DNA of 64,000 nucleotides, taken from positions 31,881 through 95,880 of the forward strand of contig JAHHHV010000080.1 in the NCBI GenBank assembly GCA_019359155.1. The letters are read 5' to 3'. The position numbers and the translations under genes are program-made. Shown one piece after another: positions 17,795 to 26,193 of this stretch (within the stretch, counting starts at the first letter, position 1; each line of letters starts with the position of its first letter). Origin of the DNA: Pegethrix bostrychoides GSE-TBD4-15B (GTDB taxonomy: Bacteria; Cyanobacteriota; Cyanobacteriia; Elainellales; Elainellaceae). The notes under the pieces were generated by a model, which did no database searches, was not told where the DNA came from, and saw only the letters and a list, made by a program, of their open reading frames with translations.

Positions 17795-18616
17795 ATGATA
17801 GAACCGTTGCTGACTTGGTTCGAGGTGCTGGGCTATACTGTTCTGCTACAGTCAGATATTGTTTCAGGACGACATCAGGCTGTTTTGCAAAATTGTCGGA
17901 ACGGGATATTGGGCGATCGCTTTCGTCAAGCGATGCAGCGGATCAATCCTACGGTTCCGCCTCAGCAGATTGAGTCGATCCTCCGGCAGCTAGCAAGGAC
18001 TCACACCATGCCGATGCTACAACAAAACCGTCGATGGCATTTTCAATTGTTGAACGGCATCCCAGTCGGAGCTTCAGCAACAGAACCTGATCGACTCGTC
18101 ACCCTGAAGCTAATAGATTTTGCTAATTTGCGGAACAACGACTGGTTAGTCATCCAGTCCTTTCCTGTGATTGAGTCAGATTATCAACATTGCCTGGATC
18201 TGGTTGTGTTTATCAATGGATTACCATTGGCGGTGTTTCATGGCCTTGATATGGAGAAAGCCTGGTCACTTCAAGCTGCTTATTTACAGCTTCAAGAGTA
18301 TCAAGCTCATCTGCCTAAGTTTTTCTCGTTGAATGAGTTGCTGGTACTTGCTAATGGGGTTCAATCTCGGATTGGGACATTGACCAACCCCTGGCGAGGC
18401 TTCATGCCGATTCGCTCTGTGAATGGAGAAGAGACTTTTGCAGGCGAGATTGACGAGATTGAAATGGAAACATTAGTGCAAGGTATTTTCGATAAGCGTC
18501 GCTTTGCTGAAATTATTCAGCACTTCATTCTGTTTCGACAGAGCCACACCCAGTTGACCAAGAAGCTACGTCGCCACTCATTTTGTACAATTACCATTCC
18601 TAAATCTCGGAGATAA
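17795..18616 (+). pseudogene. hsdR: type I restriction enzyme HsdR N-terminal remnant
   Basis: 273 residues from ATG 17795, against roughly 1000 for intact HsdR. The start MIEPLLTWFEVLGYTVLLQ and the core DYQHCLDLVVFINGLPLAV with NELLVLANGVQSRIGTL match the HSDR_N nuclease domain. The catalytic ELK triad member expected after PLAV is replaced by FHGLD, so nuclease activity is improbable. The helicase domains are absent and the frame ends in unrelated residues. No hsdM or hsdS is nearby. A relic of a lost restriction system is most likely. Confidence 0.75.
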
Positions 18617-18619
18617 ATC

Positions 18620-19630
18620 GTGAAAACAGGACTCTTCTGCACCTACGAAAACCCCTACCAGGATGCCCACCGCGCGATTGCTGAGCAGACTGCGCTGGTA
18701 CAACAGGCCGAAGCCTTGGGCTTTGAAGAAGCTTGGATCACGGAGCATCACTTCAGCGATTTTCATGTTAGTCCGTCCATTATGGTGTTGATGGCATACT
18801 TGGCAGGAGTGACATCGCGCATCCGGCTTGGAACGGCTGCCGTCCTGCTGGCATTTCATAATCCCGTAACCGTAGCAGAAGATGTCGCCACCCTGGATCA
18901 CTTGTCGCAGGGCAGATTGTTGCTGGGGGTCGCCAAGGGAGGGCCATTTCCAGAGCAGAATCAACATTTTGGCATTGCAATGAGTGAATCTCGCCGACGC
19001 ATGTTAGAAGCACTGGAACTGCTGGAGAAGTTGCTGTATGGAAGCGAGGTTTCGTTTGACGGAACCTACTATCAATGCGATCGCCTGACGGTTCATCCTA
19101 AACCGTTACAAGCTCATATCCCAGTTTATCTGGCGACCAGCGATCGAGAGGCGATTGAACTCGCGGCATTACATTCCTTTGGCTTGATGGGAGGTGCGCC
19201 ATTTTCGCTGAATCGATTAAAGACAAACTTGGCTCAGTATCGTGCAATTAATTCTAGTGGCTCTGAGCAGTTCGTGCTGTCTCGGTTCTTTTTTGTCAGT
19301 CAGACCGATGAAGCCGCGATTCAGGAATCTCTCCCCTTCATTCGCTCTTTTGTAACTCGGATGACGAAAAATGTTGCCAGTCTAAAACAAGATGGCAATA
19401 CTCAGCATCTCAAACCATCCGCCAATCAACAGACCTGCTTTGATGAAACCTATCTGCTGGAGAACTCGATTATCGGTAGTGTCGCCACCTGTCGCGACAA
19501 GATTAAACGATTGCAAGATGAATTAAACTTAGGCACGTTAGCCTTAAAGCCTTGCTCGTTTGATTTACAACAGAATCTGGCAAGTCTGACCTGCTATGCA
19601 GAACAAGTGCGTGATGCTGTATCAGCATAA
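18620..19630 (+). CDS. luciferase-like (LLM class) flavin-dependent oxidoreductase
   Basis: 336 residues from GTG 18620, three bases after the hsdR remnant stop. Features of the bacterial-luciferase fold are WITEHHFSDF, GTAAVLLAFHNPV, LDHLSQGRLLLGVAKG and PVYLATSD. These use reduced FMN and O2. Substrate unknown. The next gene is a nitrogenase-associated ArsC-like protein and both lie inside the nif region, so a linked role, such as oxygen scavenging or sulfur salvage, is possible but unproven. Confidence 0.8.
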   Translation: MKTGLFCTYENPYQDAHRAIAEQTALVQQAEALGFEEAWITEHHFSDFHVSPSIMVLMAYLAGVTSRIRLGTAAVLLAFHNPVTVAEDVATLDHLSQGRLLLGVAKGGPFPEQNQHFGIAMSESRRRMLEALELLEKLLYGSEVSFDGTYYQCDRLTVHPKPLQAHIPVYLATSDREAIELAALHSFGLMGGAPFSLNRLKTNLAQYRAINSSGSEQFVLSRFFFVSQTDEAAIQESLPFIRSFVTRMTKNVASLKQDGNTQHLKPSANQQTCFDETYLLENSIIGSVATCRDKIKRLQDELNLGTLALKPCSFDLQQNLASLTCYAEQVRDAVSA

Positions 19631-19684
19631 CACCCCGTAAACATAGCTCAACAGGATATGAATAGGAGATAAACAGGAGATAAA

Positions 19685-20152
19685 ATGGTAACTATCACTT
19701 TCTATGAAAAACCGGGATGCATCAACAACACAAAGCAAAAAGCGTTGTTGAAAGCAGCAGGACATACCGTTGAAGTACATAATTTGTTGACTGAAACCTG
19801 GACAGTTGAAGCGCTGCGTCCGTTTTTCGGGGATCTACCCGTTGCAGATTGGTTTAATTACACCGCGCCGCCGATTAAATCAGGAGAGATCCTGCCAGCC
19901 CAACTGGATGCCGAAACGGCTTTAGAGCTGATGATTCGTCATCCCCTGCTGATTCGCCGTCCGCTCCTACAAGTAGGCGAGCGGCGGGAAGTCGGCTTTG
20001 ACCAAGACAAAATTGCCGCCTGGATCGGATTAGAAGCAACCGATGCATCTCAGCGAATCGTGCGAGATCAGTTACTTCAGCAAGATCTACAGAGCTGTCC
20101 TAAGAGTAATCACCCTAACCCTGTGCCCTGCAAGGTTGCTGAAATTGTTTAG
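19685..20152 (+). CDS. ArsC/Spx-like nitrogenase-associated protein
   Basis: 155 residues with thioredoxin-fold start MVTITFYEKPGCINNTKQK, having a single redox cysteine in CINN, and PLLIRRPLLQVGERREVGFD as in ArsC-like proteins. This matches the family often named nitrogenase-associated protein, which is found in nif clusters. Role unknown; redox or thiol sensing is plausible. The C-terminus adds CPKSNHPNPVPCKV with two further cysteines. ATG 19685 follows AGGAGATAAA. Confidence 0.82.
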   Translation: MVTITFYEKPGCINNTKQKALLKAAGHTVEVHNLLTETWTVEALRPFFGDLPVADWFNYTAPPIKSGEILPAQLDAETALELMIRHPLLIRRPLLQVGERREVGFDQDKIAAWIGLEATDASQRIVRDQLLQQDLQSCPKSNHPNPVPCKVAEIV

Positions 20153-20191
20153 AAATTAGGATCAACTATTTCCTACTCCTGATTAAATCAA

Positions 20192-20536
20192 ATGCCAATG
20201 AAAAATTTTATGCTTCCCCCCGATGATCTAGCTCCCATTCCAACCCGGCTAGATCAGATTTTACAGTTACAGCTTGAGGAATCCGCGAGCCAACGTTTCT
20301 ATGCTGGTTGCGATCAGACTACCCAGACCCTTTTAGCTCAGTGTCGATGGTCGATCACAAGTTTAGATGTACCCACATTGACGATCGCCTGTCCTGATAC
20401 TGAAACATACTGGAACTTGGTTGGCAATATTAAAAGTATCAGCAAATATTTGTTGCTCGTGACCCGTGCCAGCAGAATTGAAGTGATTCCCAAAAATAAG
20501 AAAAATATCAGCTTTGAGGTTGAAGTGAGAGCATGA
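20192..20536 (+). CDS. hypothetical protein in mod/nif region
   Basis: 114 residues, no recognised domain. N-terminus is proline-rich and acidic, the C-terminal half alternates beta-like strands (KYLLLVTRASRIEVIP) ending in a basic segment. It lies between the ArsC-like gene and mop on the same strand. Coding is supported by position and an uninterrupted frame with codon use like its neighbours. Confidence 0.6.
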   Translation: MPMKNFMLPPDDLAPIPTRLDQILQLQLEESASQRFYAGCDQTTQTLLAQCRWSITSLDVPTLTIACPDTETYWNLVGNIKSISKYLLLVTRASRIEVIPKNKKNISFEVEVRA

Positions 20537-20627
20537 GTCGGAAACAGATCAATCCGAACTGGATTCAAAGAGGGGCAGTATACTCTTGAATTAGATGTGG
20601 GGTTGACTGTTAGTCTTTACTGGTAAT

Positions 20628-20637
20628 ATAACGTTAT
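20628..20637. promoter_or_regulatory. possible molybdate-regulator palindrome upstream of mop
   Basis: ATAACGTTAT is a perfect 10-bp palindrome 57 bp before the mop ATG. The flanking AATATAACG recalls the half-site of ModE from Enterobacteria. Short palindromes arise by chance in AT-rich DNA, so the call is tentative. Confidence 0.25.
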
Positions 20638-20693
20638 GGATCTTTTGACTAGAAAGATTTATAATTGTAAAGGTGTATAGTACAGGAAAAATC

Positions 20694-20903
20694 ATGAGAA
20701 TTAGCGCGCGTAATGCCTTGAAAGGAACAGTGAAGTCTATCGTAGCAGGGTCTGTCAATGATGAGGTGGTCGTCGAAGTGGCACCTGGTTTAGAAGTGAC
20801 AGCCATAATTACTAAGTCATCGGCTGAGAGCTTAGGATTGGCAACTGGCAAGGAAGTGTACACAGTAATCAAGGCATCGGACGTGATGATTGCCGTCGAT
20901 TAG
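20694..20903 (+). CDS. mop: molbindin, single TOBE/Mop domain molybdate-binding protein
   Basis: 69 residues from ATG 20694, which follows AGGAAAA at good spacing. The sequence MRISARNALKGTVKSIVAGS and SSAESLGLATGKEVYTVIKA are textbook Mop features. Six such chains assemble and store molybdate. It lies in front of the leftward modBC-modA genes and supplies molybdenum buffering for FeMo-cofactor synthesis. Confidence 0.92.
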   Translation: MRISARNALKGTVKSIVAGSVNDEVVVEVAPGLEVTAIITKSSAESLGLATGKEVYTVIKASDVMIAVD

Positions 20904-21084
20904 TGATTACTACGAATACTATTTGAAGCTGCCGCTGGTCATATAGAAGATATCTTGACTGGCGGTTTGCTGACAATCCCTCTTTTCACCGCATCCGATT
21001 CAGAAAACACCGAAAGCCGTCTGCCAGCCAGTCAGGGCAGGGTTTTGCAGGCTGAAAGCTGATGCAACTGTGATGCAGATGGGT

Positions 21085-22935
21085 TTAGTCCACCATCAAA
21101 ATTAACCGCAGCGGATCAAACTGCACATACCAAGGAAACGGCTGATCCTTGATGGCCTGCCACTTTTCTTTGAAGATTTCTGCCTGCACCTGATAGTCCT
21201 GCAAGCCCGTCGGCGCAGAATTGAACTTGAGAAAAAGCGTCATGCGATGAGGGGTTTCACTGGTTGAGGCTAACCAGCATGGAACTGTATTAGTCTGGCT
21301 AGGATCAAGATTAGGCATGATACTAATTTGATGAGCGCGAATGCCAATATCTGCTAGGTCATCGGGGATTGCTTCCACAACCTGTACTGTAATCCCCCAA
21401 TCGAGCGCCTTTACTAAATTAGCCCCCACTGCAACTGCGCGCGAAAAGTTTTTACAGCCGGTGAGTTGAGCCACACGCGCAGTTCTAGGACGCTCAAAAA
21501 TATGATGTTTCGTATCGAAGGCGATTGGTTTTCCACCCGACATGACTATCAGATTTTCACAAACTCGATAGGCTTCATCGAGGTTATGGGTGACAAACAA
21601 TGTGACACCCGGATAGGTCGCTAAGGTTTCGACAAGCTGACGCTCCATTTGGCTCCGCAGATAGGTATCTAGAGCCGAAAAAGGCTCATCTAGCAGTAAA
21701 GCTTCGGGTTCGGTGGCCAAGGCTCTGGCCAAAGCGATTCGCTGCTGCTGCCCACCCGAAAGCTGATGCGGGAATCGATCCCCCAATCCCTGCAACTGCA
21801 CGAGCGCGAGCTGTTGCTTGACTCGCTGCGAACGCAGAGCTTTGGGCAGTTTTTGTAAGCCAAAGCCAATATTCTGCGCGATGCTCATGTGAGGAAACAG
21901 GGCATAGTTTTGAAAGACTAGGCTCACCTTGCGCTGATGGCTGGGCAGATTAATTCCCTGCTCGGCATCAAACAGCGTCTGCCCATTTAAGACAATCCGC
22001 CCGCTGGTTGGGGTTTCCACTCCCGCAATACAGCGTAGCGTCATGCTCTTACCTGAACCGGAGCCGCCTAAAATTCCCAGCGTTTCTTGCTTAGCTGCAA
22101 ACGTTGTGTCCAAGGTGAAATTGGCCAATTGCTTTTGAATATCTACCACCAATCCTTCCTGGCTGCTGGAGAACTGGGAGGTCATCCATTGCTGCAAACT
22201 AGATGATTCTCTGCTTTTACCACCCCGATCCACCGGATCATCAGATTCAACGAATCCCTGTCTGCCTTTGAGACGCTGCTGATATTGCTTTTGCCAGAGG
22301 TTAACTGCAATAATGCCTGACAGCGAGATCGTCATAATCACAATTACCCAGAGCCAAGCCTCCTGCATATCTCCGGCTTCCACCGCAAAGTAAATTGCCA
22401 TTGGAACCGTCTGAGTTTGCCCCGGAATATTTCCAGCCAGCATCAGGGTTGCACCAAATTCTCCCAGAGCACGCGCGAAGGCTAACGTGGTTCCCGCCAA
22501 AATGCCAGGAACCGAGAGCGGCAGTAACACCCGCAAAAAAATCCGCTGCTTCGATGCCCCTAGCGTTTGGGCGACTTGCAGCAGACTGGCATCAACCTGC
22601 TCAAATGCCCCCAATGCCGTTTTGTACATTAAGGGAAACGCCACAACCGTCGCCGTGATTACAGCTGCGTACCAGGTAAAAATCACCGTAAAATTAAACT
22701 GCGCCATGAGTTGTCCCAATGGCCCATTTTTGCCAAACAGCAGCAGCAGCAAAAAGCCCACGACTGTGGGCGGCAAAATCAACGGTGAAACAAAAACCCC
22801 CTCGATCACTGACTTCCATCGCCCCCGATAGCCCAACATCCAATAGGCTGCGGCAATGCCTGTAAAGAATGTAGCGACAGTTGCAAGCCCAGCCGTTTTC
22901 AGAGAGATCCAAAGGGGGGTGAGATCAGCAGTCAT
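21085..22935 (-). CDS. modBC: fused molybdate ABC transporter permease-ATPase
   Basis: 616 residues. Residues 1-225 are a ModB permease with several membrane segments and the EAA-type loop EQVDASLLQVAQTLGAS. Residues about 245-616 are the ModC ATPase with Walker A GGSGSGKS, signature [15 protein letters not shown] and Walker B LLLDEPFSALD, plus a C-terminal domain. ModB-ModC fusion is known in cyanobacteria. Together with ModA it imports molybdate across the inner membrane. It is transcribed 52 bp after modA. Confidence 0.95.
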   Translation of the reverse strand: MTADLTPLWISLKTAGLATVATFFTGIAAAYWMLGYRGRWKSVIEGVFVSPLILPPTVVGFLLLLLFGKNGPLGQLMAQFNFTVIFTWYAAVITATVVAFPLMYKTALGAFEQVDASLLQVAQTLGASKQRIFLRVLLPLSVPGILAGTTLAFARALGEFGATLMLAGNIPGQTQTVPMAIYFAVEAGDMQEAWLWVIVIMTISLSGIIAVNLWQKQYQQRLKGRQGFVESDDPVDRGGKSRESSSLQQWMTSQFSSSQEGLVVDIQKQLANFTLDTTFAAKQETLGILGGSGSGKSMTLRCIAGVETPTSGRIVLNGQTLFDAEQGINLPSHQRKVSLVFQNYALFPHMSIAQNIGFGLQKLPKALRSQRVKQQLALVQLQGLGDRFPHQLSGGQQQRIALARALATEPEALLLDEPFSALDTYLRSQMERQLVETLATYPGVTLFVTHNLDEAYRVCENLIVMSGGKPIAFDTKHHIFERPRTARVAQLTGCKNFSRAVAVGANLVKALDWGITVQVVEAIPDDLADIGIRAHQISIMPNLDPSQTNTVPCWLASTSETPHRMTLFLKFNSAPTGLQDYQVQAEIFKEKWQAIKDQPFPWYVQFDPLRLILMVD

Positions 22936-22987
22936 AGTGGCAGCTCAAATAAATAAAGGTGTGAGGTGGGAATAGAACGGACTGCTA

Positions 22988-23782
22988 TTAAGCAATGCCA
23001 AAACCATACTTTGTAAAGATTGACTTGGCTGCATCGGTTGTCAGAAACTGAACATAGGCTTTAGCTGCATTGTCATTGCGACTTGCGTCGATCACGGCGA
23101 TGGGATAGACAATCGGCGAGTGAAGATTATCCGGTGCAGTAGCCACCTGCTTCACCTGGTCTGAAATCAGTGCGTCGGTTCGGTAGACTACACCCGCATC
23201 GGCATTGCCACTCTCAACGCTACCTAAAACATTTCGCACCGAGTTGCCATAGACAAACTTAGGCTGCAATTGCTCTAAAATCCCCAAGTTTTTGAACAAC
23301 TCTTCGGCATATTGTCCAGCCGGAACGCTGCGTGGCTCACCGATCGAGATTCTTTTCACCTGTGGATTGGTGAGCTGCTGGAAGCTGGTGAGTCCCAAGC
23401 TTGAGCTGCTGGGCACCACGAGCACGAGCCGATTGGTCAAGATATTCCGGCGTGTCTCTTTGAGCAGCAAGCCCTTTTCTTGCAGAGCATCCATCTGCTT
23501 TGTTGCGGCGGAAATAAAGACATCGACTGGCGCACCCTGCTCAATTTGCTGTTGTAGCGGGCCAGAAGCCGCAAAGTTATAATTGGCTGTGATCCCTGAA
23601 TTCGCAGATTCAAACAGCGGATCAATTTCCTCCAGCGCGTTTTGCAAACTGGCAGCGGCGGCAATCAGCAGCGTTGCAGATTGAGATTGAGATTGAGCAG
23701 GCATGGCCATCTTGAGGCCTATTGCTAGCAATAAGGCTGCGAGAAAGCCGCTTAACGAGGCGAGAATACGTCTTCGTTGCAT
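22988..23782 (-). CDS. modA: molybdate ABC transporter periplasmic binding protein
   Basis: 264 residues with an N-terminal hydrophobic signal segment (about 8-25) ending in AQSQS. ATLLIAAAASLQNALEEI, FAASGPLQQQIEQGAPVDVF and GNADAGVVYRTDA are ModA hallmarks, with serines and a tyrosine positioned to bind oxyanion. It delivers molybdate to ModBC. Upstream are GTTGGTAT/ATACCAAC sites shared with the divergent TOBE regulator. Confidence 0.95.
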   Translation of the reverse strand: MQRRRILASLSGFLAALLLAIGLKMAMPAQSQSQSATLLIAAAASLQNALEEIDPLFESANSGITANYNFAASGPLQQQIEQGAPVDVFISAATKQMDALQEKGLLLKETRRNILTNRLVLVVPSSSSLGLTSFQQLTNPQVKRISIGEPRSVPAGQYAEELFKNLGILEQLQPKFVYGNSVRNVLGSVESGNADAGVVYRTDALISDQVKQVATAPDNLHSPIVYPIAVIDASRNDNAAKAYVQFLTTDAAKSIFTKYGFGIA

Positions 23783-23804
23783 AAACTTAAATTAAGAAAG
23801 AAGG

Positions 23805-23901
23805 GTTGGTATGTTCGACTCAGAGCGTCCAGATTATCGATCTAACGCTAGAATTACCTCAGAGCGATATTATACCAACTTTATACCAACATATTTGGTA
23901 T
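23805..23901. promoter_or_regulatory. ATACCAA operator cluster between modA and TOBE regulator
   Basis: GTTGGTAT at 23805-23812, ATACCAA at 23872-23878 and 23883-23889, and TTGGTAT at 23895-23901. The last two form a perfect 7-bp inverted repeat with 5-bp spacer ending 6 bp before the regulator ATG, and the first ATACCAA is one helical turn upstream. The arrangement suits autorepression of the downstream gene and control of modA. Confidence 0.7.
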
Positions 23902-23907
23902 TCTACG

Positions 23908-24351
23908 ATGCCAAAAAAAGCGCAGGGCTGGATTACGTTTCAATCATCAGCAGAAGAGCGGCAGATTTTAGAACAAATTTGCCAGCAAACTCAACGCACC
24001 AAAACTGATGTCTTGAGAGAAATGCTTCGTAAGATGAGGCAATCCGATGAGCTGATTGCAGCCGAACCCGAAGCACAGCCTGACTTGGAGGAAGAAGACA
24101 ATGAATTGATCATGGCCAAAGGAACCGCCATGCTTCAGTCAGTGAACATTAGCGCTCGCAATATTTTCAAAGCCAAAGTAAAACAAGTTGTGAAGGGAAC
24201 GGTTAACGCTGAGATCACGTTGATCATTGCACCTGATATTGAGCTGGTCTCAATGATTACTCGTGGATCTGCCGAAAAACTAAAGCTGAGGAAAGGAAAG
24301 ATTGTCTTTGCCGTGATCAAATCTAACAGCGTCATGCTGGCAGAAGCCTAA
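23908..24351 (+). CDS. putative molybdate-responsive regulator, helical DNA-binding segment plus TOBE domain
   Basis: 147 residues from ATG 23908. Residues 1-50 (GWITFQSSAEERQILEQICQ, TKTDVLREMLRKM) look like a ribbon-helix-helix module. Residues about 78-147 are a Mop/TOBE domain (NISARNIFKAKVKQVVKGTV) that binds molybdate. The combination would be a ModE analogue with a different DNA-binding fold. It is divergent from modA with an operator-like repeat at its start. The RHH assignment is by pattern only. An in-frame TTG at 23806 is disfavoured since it overlaps the operator. Confidence 0.75.
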   Translation: MPKKAQGWITFQSSAEERQILEQICQQTQRTKTDVLREMLRKMRQSDELIAAEPEAQPDLEEEDNELIMAKGTAMLQSVNISARNIFKAKVKQVVKGTVNAEITLIIAPDIELVSMITRGSAEKLKLRKGKIVFAVIKSNSVMLAEA

Positions 24352-24425
24352 TCAGTCCAAGTTTGACCCAGCGCACAGCGACGTTCTGCCCTCAACCTGC
24401 CTGCTCTTAACCTGGCGGCGGCGCT

Positions 24426-24471
24426 TCTCTACTGGTCTCAGTTAGCTCATCTCTACTGGTCTCAGTTAGCT
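24426..24471. repeat. 22-bp direct repeat upstream of the phosphonate-type transporter
   Basis: TCTCTACTGGTCTCAGTTAGCT occurs twice, at 24426-24447 and 24450-24471. It lies 37 bp before the lipoprotein ATG and probably overlaps its promoter. Confidence 0.85.
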
Positions 24472-24507
24472 TAGAATAACTTGTGCCTAGTAGAAAGTAG
24501 AGATCAA

Positions 24508-25440
24508 ATGAGACAGTTTATATTGGCGGCTTGCCTGCTGGCGCTGGGTGCTTGCACTCAAGCTCAGTCCCCTTCTGCTGCGCCTTCTGCCATTCCGCCT
24601 GTTAATCCTAGCGTTGATGCTACCGTCAAGCCGCTGACGACCGGAGCAATTCCCGACCAAGACCCCGAAAAACTTCAGCGGCTTTACGGCAAGCTCGCCC
24701 AGTATTTGGAAGCTGAGCTGAAGGTGCCTGTGGTCTACAAGCCGGTGACTGACTACACTGCCGCCGTGACCGCCTTTAAGGTAGAAGAGTTGGATCTCGT
24801 CTGGTTTGGCGGATTGACGGGCGTGCAGGCTCGCTTGCAGGTGCCGGGTGCTGAGGCAATTGCTCAGCGAGATATTGATGCCAACTTCCATAGCGTTTTT
24901 ATCGCCAACCGCAAGTCTGGCATCGAGCCGCTCAAAGACAGCTCAGATCTAGCGCAGCTCAAGGGACGTAGCCTGACGTTTGGCAGTGAATCCTCTACTT
25001 CAGGTCGGCTGATGCCGCAGTATTTTTTGCAGCAGGCTGGCGTTCAGCTTGAGGACTTTAAGGGGCAAGTCGGGTTTTCTAAGAATCACGACGCGACGTT
25101 GCAGCTGGTCACGGCTGGCACTTACGAGGTAGGCGCGATGAACGAGGAAGTCTGGCAGAAACGGCTCAAGGCAGGCGAAGTCGATCTCGATAACGTGCAG
25201 GTGATTTGGCGCACCCCTGCCTACTATGACTACCACTGGGTGATGAGTCCGGCGGCGGCGCAGCGCTATGGAGCCGACTTCCCGCAGAAAGTGCAGGCCG
25301 CATTGCTCAAGCTCGATCCCAGCGTGCCAGAGCATCAGGAAATTCTGGAGCTGTTTGGTGCTGCCAAGTTTATCCCCACCCAAAACTCGAACTATGGCAA
25401 TATCGAAGCGGTGGGTCGCCAGATCGGCAAGATTAAGTAG
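24508..25440 (+). CDS. phosphonate/selenate-type ABC transporter substrate-binding lipoprotein
   Basis: 310 residues from ATG 24508. The N-terminus MRQFILAACLLALGACTQ has a lipobox (LGAC), so it is membrane-anchored in the periplasm. VVYKPVTDYTAAVTAF, DLVWFGGLTGVQARLQVPG and FGSESSTSGRLMPQYF are PhnD-family signatures. The family covers phosphonate, phosphite and a putative selenate carrier; the ligand cannot be told here. It is directly followed by its ATPase and fused permease. Confidence 0.85.
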   Translation: MRQFILAACLLALGACTQAQSPSAAPSAIPPVNPSVDATVKPLTTGAIPDQDPEKLQRLYGKLAQYLEAELKVPVVYKPVTDYTAAVTAFKVEELDLVWFGGLTGVQARLQVPGAEAIAQRDIDANFHSVFIANRKSGIEPLKDSSDLAQLKGRSLTFGSESSTSGRLMPQYFLQQAGVQLEDFKGQVGFSKNHDATLQLVTAGTYEVGAMNEEVWQKRLKAGEVDLDNVQVIWRTPAYYDYHWVMSPAAAQRYGADFPQKVQAALLKLDPSVPEHQEILELFGAAKFIPTQNSNYGNIEAVGRQIGKIK

Positions 25441-26193
25441 ATGGCGGCGCCTCTGTTTGAACTGAAGCAAGTCTCTCATCAGTTTGGCCAGGTTCAGGCT
25501 TTGACGGCAATCAGCCTCTGCATCTGGCCGGGGGATCGGGTGGCGCTAGTGGGATCGAGTGGGGCTGGCAAAAGCACACTAATTCGCCTGCTCAACGGCA
25601 CGCTGCGTCCCAACCAGGGTGAAGTTTGGGCGCTGGGACGCAACCTCAATCAGCTGCGGCCTGCCCGCCTGCGTCAGGTGCAAAGCCAGATCGGCACAGT
25701 CTATCAGCAGTTGCATCTGGTTGATAATCTGCGGGTCGTACATAACGTGAACGCTGGGCATTTAAGCCGCTGGTCGCTGCCCAAGGCGCTGCTGTCGCTG
25801 CTGCTGCCGCTGGAGCTAGAAACTGCGACTCAGGCGCTGGCTCAGGTCGGCATTCCCGAAAAGCTCTATGCCGTCACCCGCGACCTATCGGGCGGACAGC
25901 AGCAGCGGGTAGCCTTGGCGCGGGTGCTAGTGCAAGATCCGCTAGCGATTCTGGCTGACGAACCGATCGCCAGCCTCGACCCAAGCCTCAGCCGAGAGGT
26001 GATGGATCTGCTGCGGCAGCTCTGTCAGCAGGCCGGACGGACGCTGGTGGTGAGCCTGCATGATGTCGGCTTTGCCCAGAGCCACTGCGACCGGATCATC
26101 GGCCTCCGGCAGGGCGCTGTGGTCTTTGACTGCCCCAGCCCGCAGGTTTCAGACGGGATGCTGGCTGACCTCTATAGCGCTCCGCATGAGTAG
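25441..26193 (+). CDS. phosphonate/selenate-type ABC transporter ATPase
   Basis: 250 residues. Walker A is GSSGAGKS, the ABC signature [15 protein letters not shown], and Walker [12 protein letters not shown]. It is PhnC-like in length and sequence. ATG 25441 abuts the TAG of the binding protein, and its end overlaps the permease start by 8 bases, so the three genes are translationally coupled. Confidence 0.9.
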   Translation: MAAPLFELKQVSHQFGQVQALTAISLCIWPGDRVALVGSSGAGKSTLIRLLNGTLRPNQGEVWALGRNLNQLRPARLRQVQSQIGTVYQQLHLVDNLRVVHNVNAGHLSRWSLPKALLSLLLPLELETATQALAQVGIPEKLYAVTRDLSGGQQQRVALARVLVQDPLAILADEPIASLDPSLSREVMDLLRQLCQQAGRTLVVSLHDVGFAQSHCDRIIGLRQGAVVFDCPSPQVSDGMLADLYSAPHE

